A stretch of 61,189 nucleotides of DNA, taken from Nitrosopumilaceae archaeon. Lineage in GTDB: Archaea > Thermoproteota > Nitrososphaeria > Nitrososphaerales > Nitrosopumilaceae. The position numbers were made by a program, and so were the translations under genes. The notes below the pieces were generated by a model, which did not search any database, was not told the origin of the DNA, and saw only the letters and a list, made by a program, of their open reading frames with translations. The stretch spans positions 1 through 61,189 of the forward strand of contig WTHC01000039.1 in assembly GCA_011523285.1 (NCBI GenBank), given 5' to 3'. The first letter of the stretch is position 1. Each line of letters opens with the position of its first letter. Shown one piece after another: positions 28,664 through 37,911 of this stretch.

Positions 28664-30586
28664 TTTTATTGCTTCTTGAATTTGCGGGTAATGTGTTGGT
28701 ATTCTAAACATTCTACGTATTGACATAGAAAGATTTTCAGATTTTCTTCTTTCTCCATGATTTACCAGTACTCGTCTAAGTTTTGGCCTTAGTTTATGTA
28801 CAAATGATATTAATTGGTTATAATCACTATGCCCACTAAAACCATCTAGTTTTTCTATAGAACAGTTGATATTTGCAGCTTCTATTTTACCATTTTTACC
28901 AATCAATGAAACTTGTTTGGTGCCATCTAAAACACGTCTTCCCAGAGTGCCATTTACTTGATAAGAAACAAATAAAATTTTGTTTTTTTTGACTGGCGCT
29001 ATATTTTTAAAATATTCTAAGACAGGGCCTCCTTCCAACATTCCAGAGGTAGCTATTATTATACAATGCATGTTATCTCGTAATGGTTCTTCTCTAGCAT
29101 CTGGATGTTCTATATTTGTGAAGTATTCAGAATCAAATGGGTTGTTGTCAGTTTCTAGAATTTTTTGTTTAAGCTCACGAGCTAAATATTCTGGATAAGA
29201 TTCATGGATTGCAGAAGCTTCAGATATCATACCTTCCATAAATACTGGAGATTCTATCATTTCTCCAGATTTCATATATTGATCTATAACCATCATGATT
29301 TCTTGCGCACGTCCAACTGCTGGTATTGGTATAAGTATTTTTCCACCATCCACCAATGTAGTGTTTATTGCATTGATGAATGCAGACTCTACTTCTTGTC
29401 GCGTAGGTTGTATATCTTCTTTAGCACCATAAGTACTTTCTATAAGTAATGTTTCAACACGAGGGTAATTCCAGCTCGCACTTTCAAATAGCATGCTTTT
29501 TCCATATTTTATGTCTCCCGTATATACAAAATTATGATCTCCATTACCAATATGAAAATGACATGTAGAAGAACCCAAAATATGCCCTGCATTTGACAAG
29601 ACTAGTTTGATATCAGGAGCTATATCAGTAACTGTACTATATGGTAAAGTTATAGTTTGTTTCATAATTTGTTTTACATCGCGTTCAGAATATATTGGAG
29701 ATTTTCCCTGTGCAGCTGAAACTTTAATTGCGTCTAATTGTATTAGATTCATCATTGGAAGTGTAGGTTCGGTACAATAAATTGGTCCTTTATATCCATA
29801 TTTACAAAGGACTGGGAGAAATCCAGTGTGATCCAAATGAGCGTGGCTTATTACTATAGCATCTAGATCGTCTAATGTAATGTTAGCCCAATCTAATCTA
29901 GGAAATGATTCTGTAGGATTGCGCGTTCCAGGATTAACTCCACAATCTATTAAAATTTTACTGTCTTGAGTCATTAATAACATACATGATCTTCCAACTT
30001 GGCCAAAACCACCTAGTGTTAATAATGAAACTTCTGATTTGCGAGATAATCTAGGCCGAAAAATTTTTTCGCCAATTTGTTTAAGTTGTTTACTTCGATC
30101 AGAAGAAGATATTTTTAAATTATAATTTATTGTTTGTACTGTAGTAGATGTTTTTGTAGCTGCTTTTCGTATTCTTAATCTCCATCCCACTCGCTCAGTT
30201 ATTTCTGAAACATTAAACTTTGTATTTTGTAATAACCATGGTCGTTTTACTTCTACAGAAACTTCACCTATAGCATTATCAAAGAACATACCTTGCAAAT
30301 TAGCGTCTTTAGGGATTTGATTAATTATGATCTGTTTGGCTTCTTCTTCTATTTTTCTAATAGATTCGTCTGTTCGTATGACTATTCTTTTTTTAATTAT
30401 ATTGACAAGATTAGATATTATTTCGTTATTTTCCAATAAATATTTAGGAGAGTTTGTGTAAAGCGCTATTTTTGGTCCTTCATAATCAATTTTTGTAACA
30501 TTAGATTCTTTTGGTATATTTTGCAAAATTGTAGACATTATACCTTGACTAGATTGTATTTCTTTTTGTGGGTTTTTTTTTTGCAT
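28655..30586 (-). CDS. KH-domain beta-CASP ribonuclease aCPSF1 (FttA)
   Basis: HAHLDHTGFLP, LIESTYGAKEDIQP, FSGHSDYNQL, N-terminal KH domains. Confidence 0.95.
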   Translation of the reverse strand: MQKKNPQKEIQSSQGIMSTILQNIPKESNVTKIDYEGPKIALYTNSPKYLLENNEIISNLVNIIKKRIVIRTDESIRKIEEEAKQIIINQIPKDANLQGMFFDNAIGEVSVEVKRPWLLQNTKFNVSEITERVGWRLRIRKAATKTSTTVQTINYNLKISSSDRSKQLKQIGEKIFRPRLSRKSEVSLLTLGGFGQVGRSCMLLMTQDSKILIDCGVNPGTRNPTESFPRLDWANITLDDLDAIVISHAHLDHTGFLPVLCKYGYKGPIYCTEPTLPMMNLIQLDAIKVSAAQGKSPIYSERDVKQIMKQTITLPYSTVTDIAPDIKLVLSNAGHILGSSTCHFHIGNGDHNFVYTGDIKYGKSMLFESASWNYPRVETLLIESTYGAKEDIQPTRQEVESAFINAINTTLVDGGKILIPIPAVGRAQEIMMVIDQYMKSGEMIESPVFMEGMISEASAIHESYPEYLARELKQKILETDNNPFDSEYFTNIEHPDAREEPLRDNMHCIIIATSGMLEGGPVLEYFKNIAPVKKNKILFVSYQVNGTLGRRVLDGTKQVSLIGKNGKIEAANINCSIEKLDGFSGHSDYNQLISFVHKLRPKLRRVLVNHGERRKSENLSMSIRRMFRIPTHYPQIQEAIKLF

Positions 30587-30600
30587 TTAACCACATTATG

Positions 30601-31230
30601 TTATAATAATTGTGCTTTTTTTTGTTCTTTTGTTAACAGTTTATAACCATTTTTATCTATTACTGAAATGTTTATTCCGTCACCTGTTCCTATGTTTCGT
30701 GTTATGGCTGCATGCACTGCATGCAAAGCTATGTGTTTAGCCTTTTCTACATTGATAGAACTATTATATTCATTTTCTAATATACCATAAGCTACAGGAG
30801 ATCCACTGCCAGTCGTCACATATGTTTTTTCTTCAACAGAACCAAACATATCAATATTGTATAATGAAGGTCCTTGTTTGTCATACCCACCAACTAATAT
30901 ATCAGCTATAAACGGATAACCACGATTTTGATGAAATATCAATGATGTTAATCTAGTAAGTGATTTTATTGGAATTGGCTCATTTTTACTAACTTTATAA
31001 ATACCAGCATGATACTTCAATATGTCTGTAATATTTTGCGCATCAGCAACTCCACCAGCCATGGTCATGGCTACGTGGTTATCTATTTGTTGTATTTTCA
31101 TAGTATTATTGTTAGCTATAAAGTAGCCAGCACTGGCTCGCATATCAGCACATAGTACTACACCATCTGTTGCTTTTATTCCTACTGTAGTAGTCCCATG
31201 CAATATTTTTTCTTTAATGTTGTCAGACAA
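30601..31230 (-). CDS. psmB: Proteasome beta subunit
   Basis: TTTVGIKATDGVVLCADMRASAGYFIANNNTMKIQQID with catalytic Thr. Confidence 0.95.
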   Translation of the reverse strand: MSDNIKEKILHGTTTVGIKATDGVVLCADMRASAGYFIANNNTMKIQQIDNHVAMTMAGGVADAQNITDILKYHAGIYKVSKNEPIPIKSLTRLTSLIFHQNRGYPFIADILVGGYDKQGPSLYNIDMFGSVEEKTYVTTGSGSPVAYGILENEYNSSINVEKAKHIALHAVHAAITRNIGTGDGINISVIDKNGYKLLTKEQKKAQLL

Positions 31231-31312
31231 AAAAACACCTTAATATAGCATCAAAGAAGTTATGCCCCTTTTAAATAACTTTTTATTTTTCATGGTGAGA
31301 TATTGTCTCAAT

Positions 31313-32356
31313 ATGAAATTTCATGCTATGGAATTACCTAGATTAATTGTAATTGGCGAAAAAATCATTACAGATTTGGAAGAATTTATTCGTTCTATTA
31401 GTAATACCAAAAAAATTTCGATAATATCTGGAAAATATGTTAAAAATATGATTCAGAAAAAAATTATCAATGCATTATCACCTTCAAATATTCAATGTTT
31501 CTGGCATATAGCAACAAACAATGATGTGGCGTCCATAAATAAATTACTGGAACAAATTAACAAGGATAGGAGTAAAATTATCGTTGGAATTGGCGGCGGT
31601 CGATCTGTAGACATAGCAAAAATGATATCTTTTAGGCTTGCTAAGCAATTTATTAGTATACCGACATCTGCATCACATGATGGCATAGCTAGTCCATTTG
31701 TATCTATTCGTGGAGATAAACCATATTCAGTTATTGCCCATGCACCGCTTGGTGTTTTTGTTGATATAGATATAATCAAAAGTTCACCGAAAAGATTATT
31801 GGCTAGTGGTTGTGGAGACTTAATTGCAAATGTCATAGCAATACATGATTGGAAACTTGGAAGGGATAAAAATAATGAATATTTTGGAGAATATGCTGCA
31901 AATCTGGCAAATATGAGTTCCAAAATATTGATTGAGAATACTAAAAACTTTGCAAGAAATGGATTAGATGTGAGAATAATAGTTGAAGCGTTAATTAGCG
32001 CTGGAGTAGCTTCATGTATTGCTGGTAGCAGTAGACCATGTTCTGGTTCTGAACACTTATTCTCACATGCGTTAGACATAATAGCTCCTGGTATTGGTTT
32101 ACATGGAGAAAAATGCGGAATCGGATCTATAATGATGGCGAAATTACAAGGTCAAAATTGGAAAAAAATAGCTGACGCATTAAATGATGTAGGAGCTCCT
32201 ACTACTGCCAAACAAATTGGTATAAACCCAGAAATATTAGCTAAAGCATTGGTAATAGCAAGGAGATTAAGACCAGAACGCTATACAATTCTTAATGAAT
32301 ACGACATGAATGAAAAAAAAGCACTTAGACTTGCAAAAAGTACACTAGTATTATGA
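31313..32356 (+). CDS. egsA: sn-glycerol-1-phosphate dehydrogenase
   Basis: VGIGGGRSVDIAKMISFRLAKQFISIPTSASHDGIASPF and RPCSGSEHLFSHALD. ORF track starts at 31262; internal Met chosen, start uncertain. Confidence 0.92.
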   Translation: MKFHAMELPRLIVIGEKIITDLEEFIRSISNTKKISIISGKYVKNMIQKKIINALSPSNIQCFWHIATNNDVASINKLLEQINKDRSKIIVGIGGGRSVDIAKMISFRLAKQFISIPTSASHDGIASPFVSIRGDKPYSVIAHAPLGVFVDIDIIKSSPKRLLASGCGDLIANVIAIHDWKLGRDKNNEYFGEYAANLANMSSKILIENTKNFARNGLDVRIIVEALISAGVASCIAGSSRPCSGSEHLFSHALDIIAPGIGLHGEKCGIGSIMMAKLQGQNWKKIADALNDVGAPTTAKQIGINPEILAKALVIARRLRPERYTILNEYDMNEKKALRLAKSTLVL

Positions 32357-33064
32357 TTGAGTTTTTTGTTTATTCATAGTTGGTTTTACATATGTTTCTA
32401 TAAAATTAATCTTATTTATAGTGGAAATAAATTTAAAAATTTCAGATTTAACTAAATGCTTAATTATTTGAAGCCCTTCCAATCGAAGTATATCTTCATG
32501 TACATGTATATTGAGCATTCCAGAATTCGTTTTTTGAAATGTTAATTTAGTTTTTGGTATGTTAATGTGTCTTTGTAATATAGATGCAATTTTGTCTTCG
32601 TCAGTATCTAATAATTTTAAAATATCAACATCATAAATTATTGTCTTACCAGCGAATCTATGGTTAAAATCTATTTGAATGCGTCCAGATCCGATAAAAC
32701 GAATGATGCCTTTTCTATTATCTACCTCTATTGAGTCTCCTACAGAAACTTTATCTGCATTTTCACCTAGCTTTCTCAGTGGCATCATTCTAACTTTGCC
32801 AGGATCTCTTTCACCAAATCCTTTAGTAGGAAGGATCTGCATAGATGTTTTATCACCCACGTTAGTATTTGCTAATGCATCATCAAGACCTTTGATAACC
32901 CACGATTCGCCTATAGCTACCAATTTAGGGCAATACGTAACATCAGAGTTATAAAAATTATGTTTCTTAGCTTCGTCTTCATAAGTTGTTTCAAAAACTT
33001 CGCCAGTATCTTTTACCTTTGCCGTGTAATTAATTAAAATTAATGAATCTTTAGCAAATGTCAA
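32351..33064 (-). CDS. FKBP-type peptidyl-prolyl isomerase (SlyD-like)
   Basis: LINYTAKVKDTGEVFETT, ALANTNVGDKTSMQILPTKGFGERDP, FNHRFAGKTIIYDVDI. Confidence 0.9.
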   Translation of the reverse strand: MTFAKDSLILINYTAKVKDTGEVFETTYEDEAKKHNFYNSDVTYCPKLVAIGESWVIKGLDDALANTNVGDKTSMQILPTKGFGERDPGKVRMMPLRKLGENADKVSVGDSIEVDNRKGIIRFIGSGRIQIDFNHRFAGKTIIYDVDILKLLDTDEDKIASILQRHINIPKTKLTFQKTNSGMLNIHVHEDILRLEGLQIIKHLVKSEIFKFISTINKINFIETYVKPTMNKQKTQS

Positions 33065-33103
33065 TATTAATAATTCTTAAAATTCCTTATATTAAGTAAC
33101 GTG

Positions 33104-34255
33104 TTAACTTGATTCAAGTTCACTGAGTTTGTCTTGAGCAATTCGAAATGACGTTGAATCTGTTTTATAATTCATCATATTTAATGTAGAAGATATAGAA
33201 GAGATGGTTCTCATGACATGATATTTATTAATTTCTCCCATGCAACCTATTCTGAATACTTTTCCTTTTAAATCACCAAACCCACCAGCTACCAAGACTT
33301 TAAATTTTTCAGCTAGCGTATTTCTGAATATTTTATCATCTAACCCAGCTAAATAATTTAATGCGATTATTGAAATTGATCTATCAGCTTCTTTCGCAAA
33401 TGGTTTAAATCCCATTGCTGTTAAACTAGAATATAGAGCATCTGAACATATTTTATGACGTTTTATTCTAATGTCAAGTCCTTCCTCAAGTATTATAGAT
33501 AACGCTTCTCTGTATGCATACAAAATTGGTATTGCAGGCGTGAATGGAGTTTCTTTAGATTTAGCGTAGTAATTAAAATATCGTGGTAAATTGAAATACA
33601 TTGTTGGTGGCGGGTTATTCATCATGTATTTTTTTGTTCTTTCATTTACAGAAATTATAGAGATGCCTGGAGGGGCAGCTATAGCTTTTTGCGAACCTGT
33701 GACACATATATCAATATTCCATTTATCTACTGGCAGATAAGATCCTCCAAGTAAAGAAACTGAATCCACTATATAATAACAATTATTTCTGTAGGTAAGA
33801 TTGGATATTTTATCAAGGTATTTAATTTGAGTGCCAGTAGAAGTTTCGTTATGTACAACATAAAAAGCTTTTACATCAGGATTATTATCAAATGTTTCTT
33901 TAACTTGTTCAAATGTAGCATTTTCACCTGGCGGCGTGACTATTTTAATTGTATTTGCACCTTGCATTTCTAGTAATTGAGATAATCTACTACTGAATTC
34001 TCCATTGACAGGGATAATTACTTTGTCGCCTTTTTTGATAAGATTTACTACTGATGCTTCAACAGCTCCTGTTCCAGATGATGATAACACAACAATATCG
34101 CCATCAGTTTGAAAAACATTCTGTGTTTTGTGTATTATGTCTTCATATAATTCAACAAAATCATTACCACGGTGATTTATCATATGCGTTAACATTGCTT
34201 GAGTTACTCGTTCTGGCACATTAGTAGGTCCTGGGAGCATAGTCAAATATTCCAA
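33104..34255 (-). CDS. Class V aminotransferase (alanine--glyoxylate/serine--pyruvate type)
   Basis: LPGPTNVPERV, VVLSSSGTGAVEASVVN, DICVTGSQKAIAAPPG. Confidence 0.92.
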   Translation of the reverse strand: MEYLTMLPGPTNVPERVTQAMLTHMINHRGNDFVELYEDIIHKTQNVFQTDGDIVVLSSSGTGAVEASVVNLIKKGDKVIIPVNGEFSSRLSQLLEMQGANTIKIVTPPGENATFEQVKETFDNNPDVKAFYVVHNETSTGTQIKYLDKISNLTYRNNCYYIVDSVSLLGGSYLPVDKWNIDICVTGSQKAIAAPPGISIISVNERTKKYMMNNPPPTMYFNLPRYFNYYAKSKETPFTPAIPILYAYREALSIILEEGLDIRIKRHKICSDALYSSLTAMGFKPFAKEADRSISIIALNYLAGLDDKIFRNTLAEKFKVLVAGGFGDLKGKVFRIGCMGEINKYHVMRTISSISSTLNMMNYKTDSTSFRIAQDKLSELESS

Positions 34256-34292
34256 TGATATCTAATTTAATTTGGCATCCCACTATTTATAA

Positions 34293-34784
34293 TTAAAGAA
34301 TAGATAATCGTTCTTTCAAATTAATGTTACGTAATACTTTTTTTGTTCCTGCAGGAACTAATTCTTCCCATTTGTCTCCAGATATCATTTTATTTCTAAT
34401 ATTAGTTCCAGATAATATTTTTCTATCATGTAGACGAATTGTAGAAACATTTGATGTTTTAGAGCATATAGATGTAGTTATTTCATCATTAGAGAAAACG
34501 AGATCATATTTTGGTACGATATAGTTTATAGCGTCAATCCATTTGGAATGATCATCAAAATCAGGTATTAAATAAATTTTAATTCTTCGTAATAAAGTTT
34601 TATTAATTGATGACAAAATCATCTGTTTACGTTCTATTGCATTAAATGGATTACGTTTTTCATTTTTTTTGTTAGAGCTTCCAATACCAACCCACAGCAT
34701 ATCTACCTTAGATAATGCAAATTGCATAGCATAAAAATGACCCAAATGAAACGGTTGAAATCTACCTATAAAAAATCCTTTCAT
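34293..34784 (-). CDS. Nicotinamide-nucleotide adenylyltransferase
   Basis: GRFQPFHLGHFYA nucleotidyltransferase motif and LSGTNIRNKMISGDKWEELVP. Start moved to the internal Met. Confidence 0.88.
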   Translation of the reverse strand: MKGFFIGRFQPFHLGHFYAMQFALSKVDMLWVGIGSSNKKNEKRNPFNAIERKQMILSSINKTLLRRIKIYLIPDFDDHSKWIDAINYIVPKYDLVFSNDEITTSICSKTSNVSTIRLHDRKILSGTNIRNKMISGDKWEELVPAGTKKVLRNINLKERLSIL

Positions 34785-34874
34785 AATCCACATTTATTAA
34801 TATTTATTTAAATTCTTTTAATCCATAATTTGGACTAAAGTGCGTTTTGAAACGTTATATGTTAAGTATATTAC

Positions 34875-35354
34875 CTATACACCATCATCTAATAATGCGG
34901 CCATAAGAAAAATTAATAATGAAATAATCAAAGTTAATTTTCCCAAGAAAATTATTTTACTTCTTAATTTTTGAAATTGTTTTTCATTTTGATTTGATAT
35001 TATTAGATCTTGATTTATTATTTTAACATGAATGATAAATGATAATATTAAGACAATAACCAAAATTATTTTAATCAGCAAGAAATAACCATAATTTGTT
35101 GTGAATAATATATCAGGTTGCGTGAGGAATAAATGGGCTTTATATATACCAGTGACTATTAATATGACTAGAGATGGTAGTGCTAGTTTATTGAATTGTT
35201 TACCTATTTTGATCATGATTTTTATTCTTTCTTGTAAACTGAAAGTTCCTTTTAGAGTAGGAGCTATTACTAATCCAATGAATACAGAACCACCAAGCCA
35301 TATAGATGCAGTCACCAAATGGATCCAAGTTATTATTGCGTGTTCTATTGTCAA
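34875..35354 (-). CDS. CopD-like membrane protein
   Basis: Four TM helices; WIHLVTASIWLGGSVFIGLVIAPTL. Confidence 0.7.
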   Translation of the reverse strand: MTIEHAIITWIHLVTASIWLGGSVFIGLVIAPTLKGTFSLQERIKIMIKIGKQFNKLALPSLVILIVTGIYKAHLFLTQPDILFTTNYGYFLLIKIILVIVLILSFIIHVKIINQDLIISNQNEKQFQKLRSKIIFLGKLTLIISLLIFLMAALLDDGV

Positions 35355-35430
35355 TACAAATATAAAATCCCAAATGTTTTAATTTAAATTTTAATAAAGT
35401 TTTTTAGATATAAGATAATTAATAAAGTAG

Positions 35431-35928
35431 TTGGTATTTCAAGGCAAGCTTATTATTTTTGTTGCGATGGGAGGTTTACTTGCAATGTTAGGTGGAATAG
35501 TATATTATGCAAGTCTTGATAATCCAAAACTACAACAAGCTGGGGTATATTTAATGGATGTGAAAGTGATAGACGTAAACGTAGTAGAAAGATACGCGAA
35601 GCTTCAGACAACGTTTCTAGTGAAGAATCCTACAGATAAAACGTTCACTGTTCCATTAATAGCATATAAATTATTTGCGAATGGTGTATTAATTGGCAAT
35701 GGGCAGTATTCTACTGAAGATATTGCGATGCCAGGACGTGCTGCGTTTTATCCAAATACAGAAATTCCACTAACACATATTTTTAGATTAGTATTCTCAG
35801 AAAATATAGAAGAAGAATACAACAACATTGTTAACAATGATAAAAATATTAAATTCACTGCAGATGGCATAATAACATTAGAAAATGCATGGAGTGTAGT
35901 TGAAAAAAATTTTAATACATCATTATGA
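35431..35928 (+). CDS. Membrane-anchored LEA14/WHy-like domain protein
   Basis: N-terminal TM; VVERYAKLQTTFLVKNPTDKTFTVPLIAYKLFANGVLIGNGQYS. Confidence 0.6.
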   Translation: MVFQGKLIIFVAMGGLLAMLGGIVYYASLDNPKLQQAGVYLMDVKVIDVNVVERYAKLQTTFLVKNPTDKTFTVPLIAYKLFANGVLIGNGQYSTEDIAMPGRAAFYPNTEIPLTHIFRLVFSENIEEEYNNIVNNDKNIKFTADGIITLENAWSVVEKNFNTSL

Positions 35929-35944
35929 TATTTTGGATTTTATA

Positions 35945-36017
35945 TGGGCCGAGAGAGATTTGAACTCTCGATCATTGCCGTGTCGAGGCAATATCATACC
36001 AGCTAGACCATCGGCCC
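35945..36017 (-). tRNA. tRNA-Val (anticodon GAC)
   Basis: 73-nt cloverleaf read on minus strand: acceptor GGGCCGA/TCGGCCC, anticodon stem TTGCC/GGCAA with loop TCGACAC, T-arm GAGAG-TTCAAAT-CTCTC, discriminator A. Confidence 0.9.
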
Positions 36018-36091
36018 ACAATATACTATATAAGATATACAATATTAAATTTTGACGGAAATATTATTAAATAATCAAAATGTTTTTTATT

Positions 36092-36186
36092 GGGCTGGTG
36101 GCGCAGAATCAAAAATTGATGCGAATAATGGATAGCGTGGTAACCTCCTAAGTTACAGGTCGAGGGATCGAAGCCCTCCTAGCCCG
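36092..36186 (+). tRNA. tRNA-Arg (anticodon CCT), with probable D-loop intron
   Basis: Acceptor GGGCTGG/CTAGCCC (one G:U), anticodon stem GTAAC/GTTAC with loop CTCCTAA, T-arm GAGGG-ATCGAAG-CCCTC; about 20 extra nt between G15 and G18G19. Confidence 0.9.
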
Positions 36187-36222
36187 AAGTATGATATATA
36201 TTTTAGTTAAAAATTTTAATGG

Positions 36223-36759
36223 ATGATAAGCTTGAATATAATAGTGATATCTGGAAGCCCGCGCAATATATCAAATACTCAAATAATGATGAAATATGTT
36301 TATGATTACGTAAAAAGCAAATATAATAACACAAAATTTTTAAACCTATCTAAAGTAAAAATCGAATCCTATTGTGGAAATGATGAAAATTACGGCGAAG
36401 AGACTAAACAAGCTATTAACGATGTAATAAATGCAGACGTATGGTTGATTGGAGCACCAATATATAATTCATTTTTCAGTGCAGCATTAAAAAACTTGTT
36501 TGAGTTTATTCAATACAAAAATACAGCTGGTAAAATTGCAGGAATAGCTATCATGGCTTCTGGTAAAATAGGATTTATTGATGTACATACATTACTTGTC
36601 CAATTAATGACATATTTCAAAGTAATTACAAATCCAAAAGCTGTATATATGAATGCAAATATGATAGAACAAGATCAAATACTAGATCATGAATCAAAAT
36701 CTAGGTTGAACGAACTTGCAGATGAAACTATAGCATTGGCTGAAAAACTAAAGGCTTAG
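36223..36759 (+). CDS. NADPH-dependent FMN reductase-like flavoprotein
   Basis: VISGSPRNISNTQIMMKYV, LIGAPIYNSFFSAALKNLFEFI. Confidence 0.85.
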   Translation: MISLNIIVISGSPRNISNTQIMMKYVYDYVKSKYNNTKFLNLSKVKIESYCGNDENYGEETKQAINDVINADVWLIGAPIYNSFFSAALKNLFEFIQYKNTAGKIAGIAIMASGKIGFIDVHTLLVQLMTYFKVITNPKAVYMNANMIEQDQILDHESKSRLNELADETIALAEKLKA

Positions 36760-36847
36760 TTGTGAAGTAATGTAATGCTATAAGCATAATGCAATTATAT
36801 TAAAAACATAATATATTAGGTAAATTATTTTATCGATTTGTTTAAGA

Positions 36848-36943
36848 ATGAATTGTAGTTGTAAATGCCATTTTGGAGGAGCTATAAGTTGTCCAACATG
36901 TAAAAAAAATCATGGAGAGGTTTGTAATCATTGCCATATTTAG
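36848..36943 (+). CDS. 31-aa Cys/His-rich microprotein
   Basis: Hand translation MNCSCKCHFGGAISCPTCKKNHGEVCNHCHI*; putative metal-binding CxCxCH, CPTC, CNHCH. Confidence 0.5.
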   Translation: MNCSCKCHFGGAISCPTCKKNHGEVCNHCHI

Positions 36944-36976
36944 AATATAGTTTTAAGTAGATAACATAATCATAGT

Positions 36977-37195
36977 TTAATCAGAATCACTGATTTGTTT
37001 TTCGTTTTTTATTTCTGATTGCAGAATTTTAATTTTTCTAAGTAATTCATTCCTCAAATCACGAGCAACTCGTCTTACAGTAGGACGTGGTACTCCCAAG
37101 TCGTCTACTACTTTAGTGTATATATCTTGTTTATTGGTAAATCCATTTTCAAGGCATATATTTATTGCATTTTTTACAACTATACTTTGATTCAT
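36977..37195 (-). CDS. Small helix-turn-helix protein
   Basis: ENGFTNKQDIYTKVVDDLGVPRPTVRRVARDLRNELLRK looks like an HTH domain with a charged tail. Confidence 0.65.
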   Translation of the reverse strand: MNQSIVVKNAINICLENGFTNKQDIYTKVVDDLGVPRPTVRRVARDLRNELLRKIKILQSEIKNEKQISDSD

Positions 37196-37318
37196 ACGAT
37201 CACATAATGGTTTTTTAGATGTTATATATAAGATTATACAAATTCGTTAGTTTAGATTTTGTTTAGATCTCATACTAGTCAAAAATATGTTGATCTTTAT
37301 TATTATTCAAATACAAGA

Positions 37319-37471
37319 TTAATCACAGCTAGAACCACAAGAGCAGAATCCATATTCATCTATTCGTGTATTACAGATAACACAAAGATCTCCGTAGACT
37401 ACTTCCCATGGTTCTTTACCAAAAAGTTTGAAATGAGTATCTATTTCAATAGGTATTTTCCTTTTGGTCAT
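37319..37471 (-). CDS. 50-aa Cys-rich small protein
   Basis: Hand translation MTKRKIPIEIDTHFKLFGKEPWEVVYGDLCVICNTRIDEYGFCSCGSSCD*; CxxC...CxC...C motif; antisense to the ORF-track entry 37259..37501. Confidence 0.55.
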   Translation of the reverse strand: MTKRKIPIEIDTHFKLFGKEPWEVVYGDLCVICNTRIDEYGFCSCGSSCD

Positions 37472-37522
37472 TTGTATTATAATGAATTAGTATTATATTA
37501 GTAGATACATTTACATAATAAC

Positions 37523-37705
37523 ATGGTATGTGGATGTCATTGCATAATATGTAAAAATTCAATGTTAGAATCAAAACAAGTTGGAAAAACGGAAGATGAT
37601 GGATATTTTGATATGCATCACACATGTAAGAAATGTAAAACACATTTTAATCATTTAGACGGTCAAATAATAACAAATTGTAAGATTTGTGATAATGAAA
37701 AATAA
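37523..37705 (+). CDS. 60-aa Cys-rich small protein
   Basis: MVCGCHCIICKNS...HHTCKKCKTHFNHLDGQIITNCKICDNEK with several CxxC pairs. Confidence 0.6.
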   Translation: MVCGCHCIICKNSMLESKQVGKTEDDGYFDMHHTCKKCKTHFNHLDGQIITNCKICDNEK

Positions 37706-37911
37706 TAAAATATAATCCATCAGTAATCTGGGAATTGAATTTTTAATACTTAGGTAAAAAGATATCTTCAAATAACACAATTAGATTTTGTACAAATATT
37801 AGATATGCAACTGTCAATTGCACGTTAATATCATTGGTATTTATTATGAAATTTTAATTCAAAAAGTGACGAGTATTATAAAACAACAGTATTTATGTAA
37901 AAGACATCAAT

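Noticed and set aside
31492-32079. 195-aa minus-strand ORF inside egsA
   Set aside because: Antisense to strongly supported G1P dehydrogenase.
37259-37501. 80-aa plus-strand ORF in the track
   Set aside because: It overlaps a more convincing minus-strand 50-aa Cys-rich ORF (37319-37471), and its own sequence is low-complexity without motifs.
37806-37822. TGCAA...TTGCA inverted repeat in the gap before the PfkB gene
   Set aside because: Only 5-bp arms in very AT-rich DNA; expected by chance.
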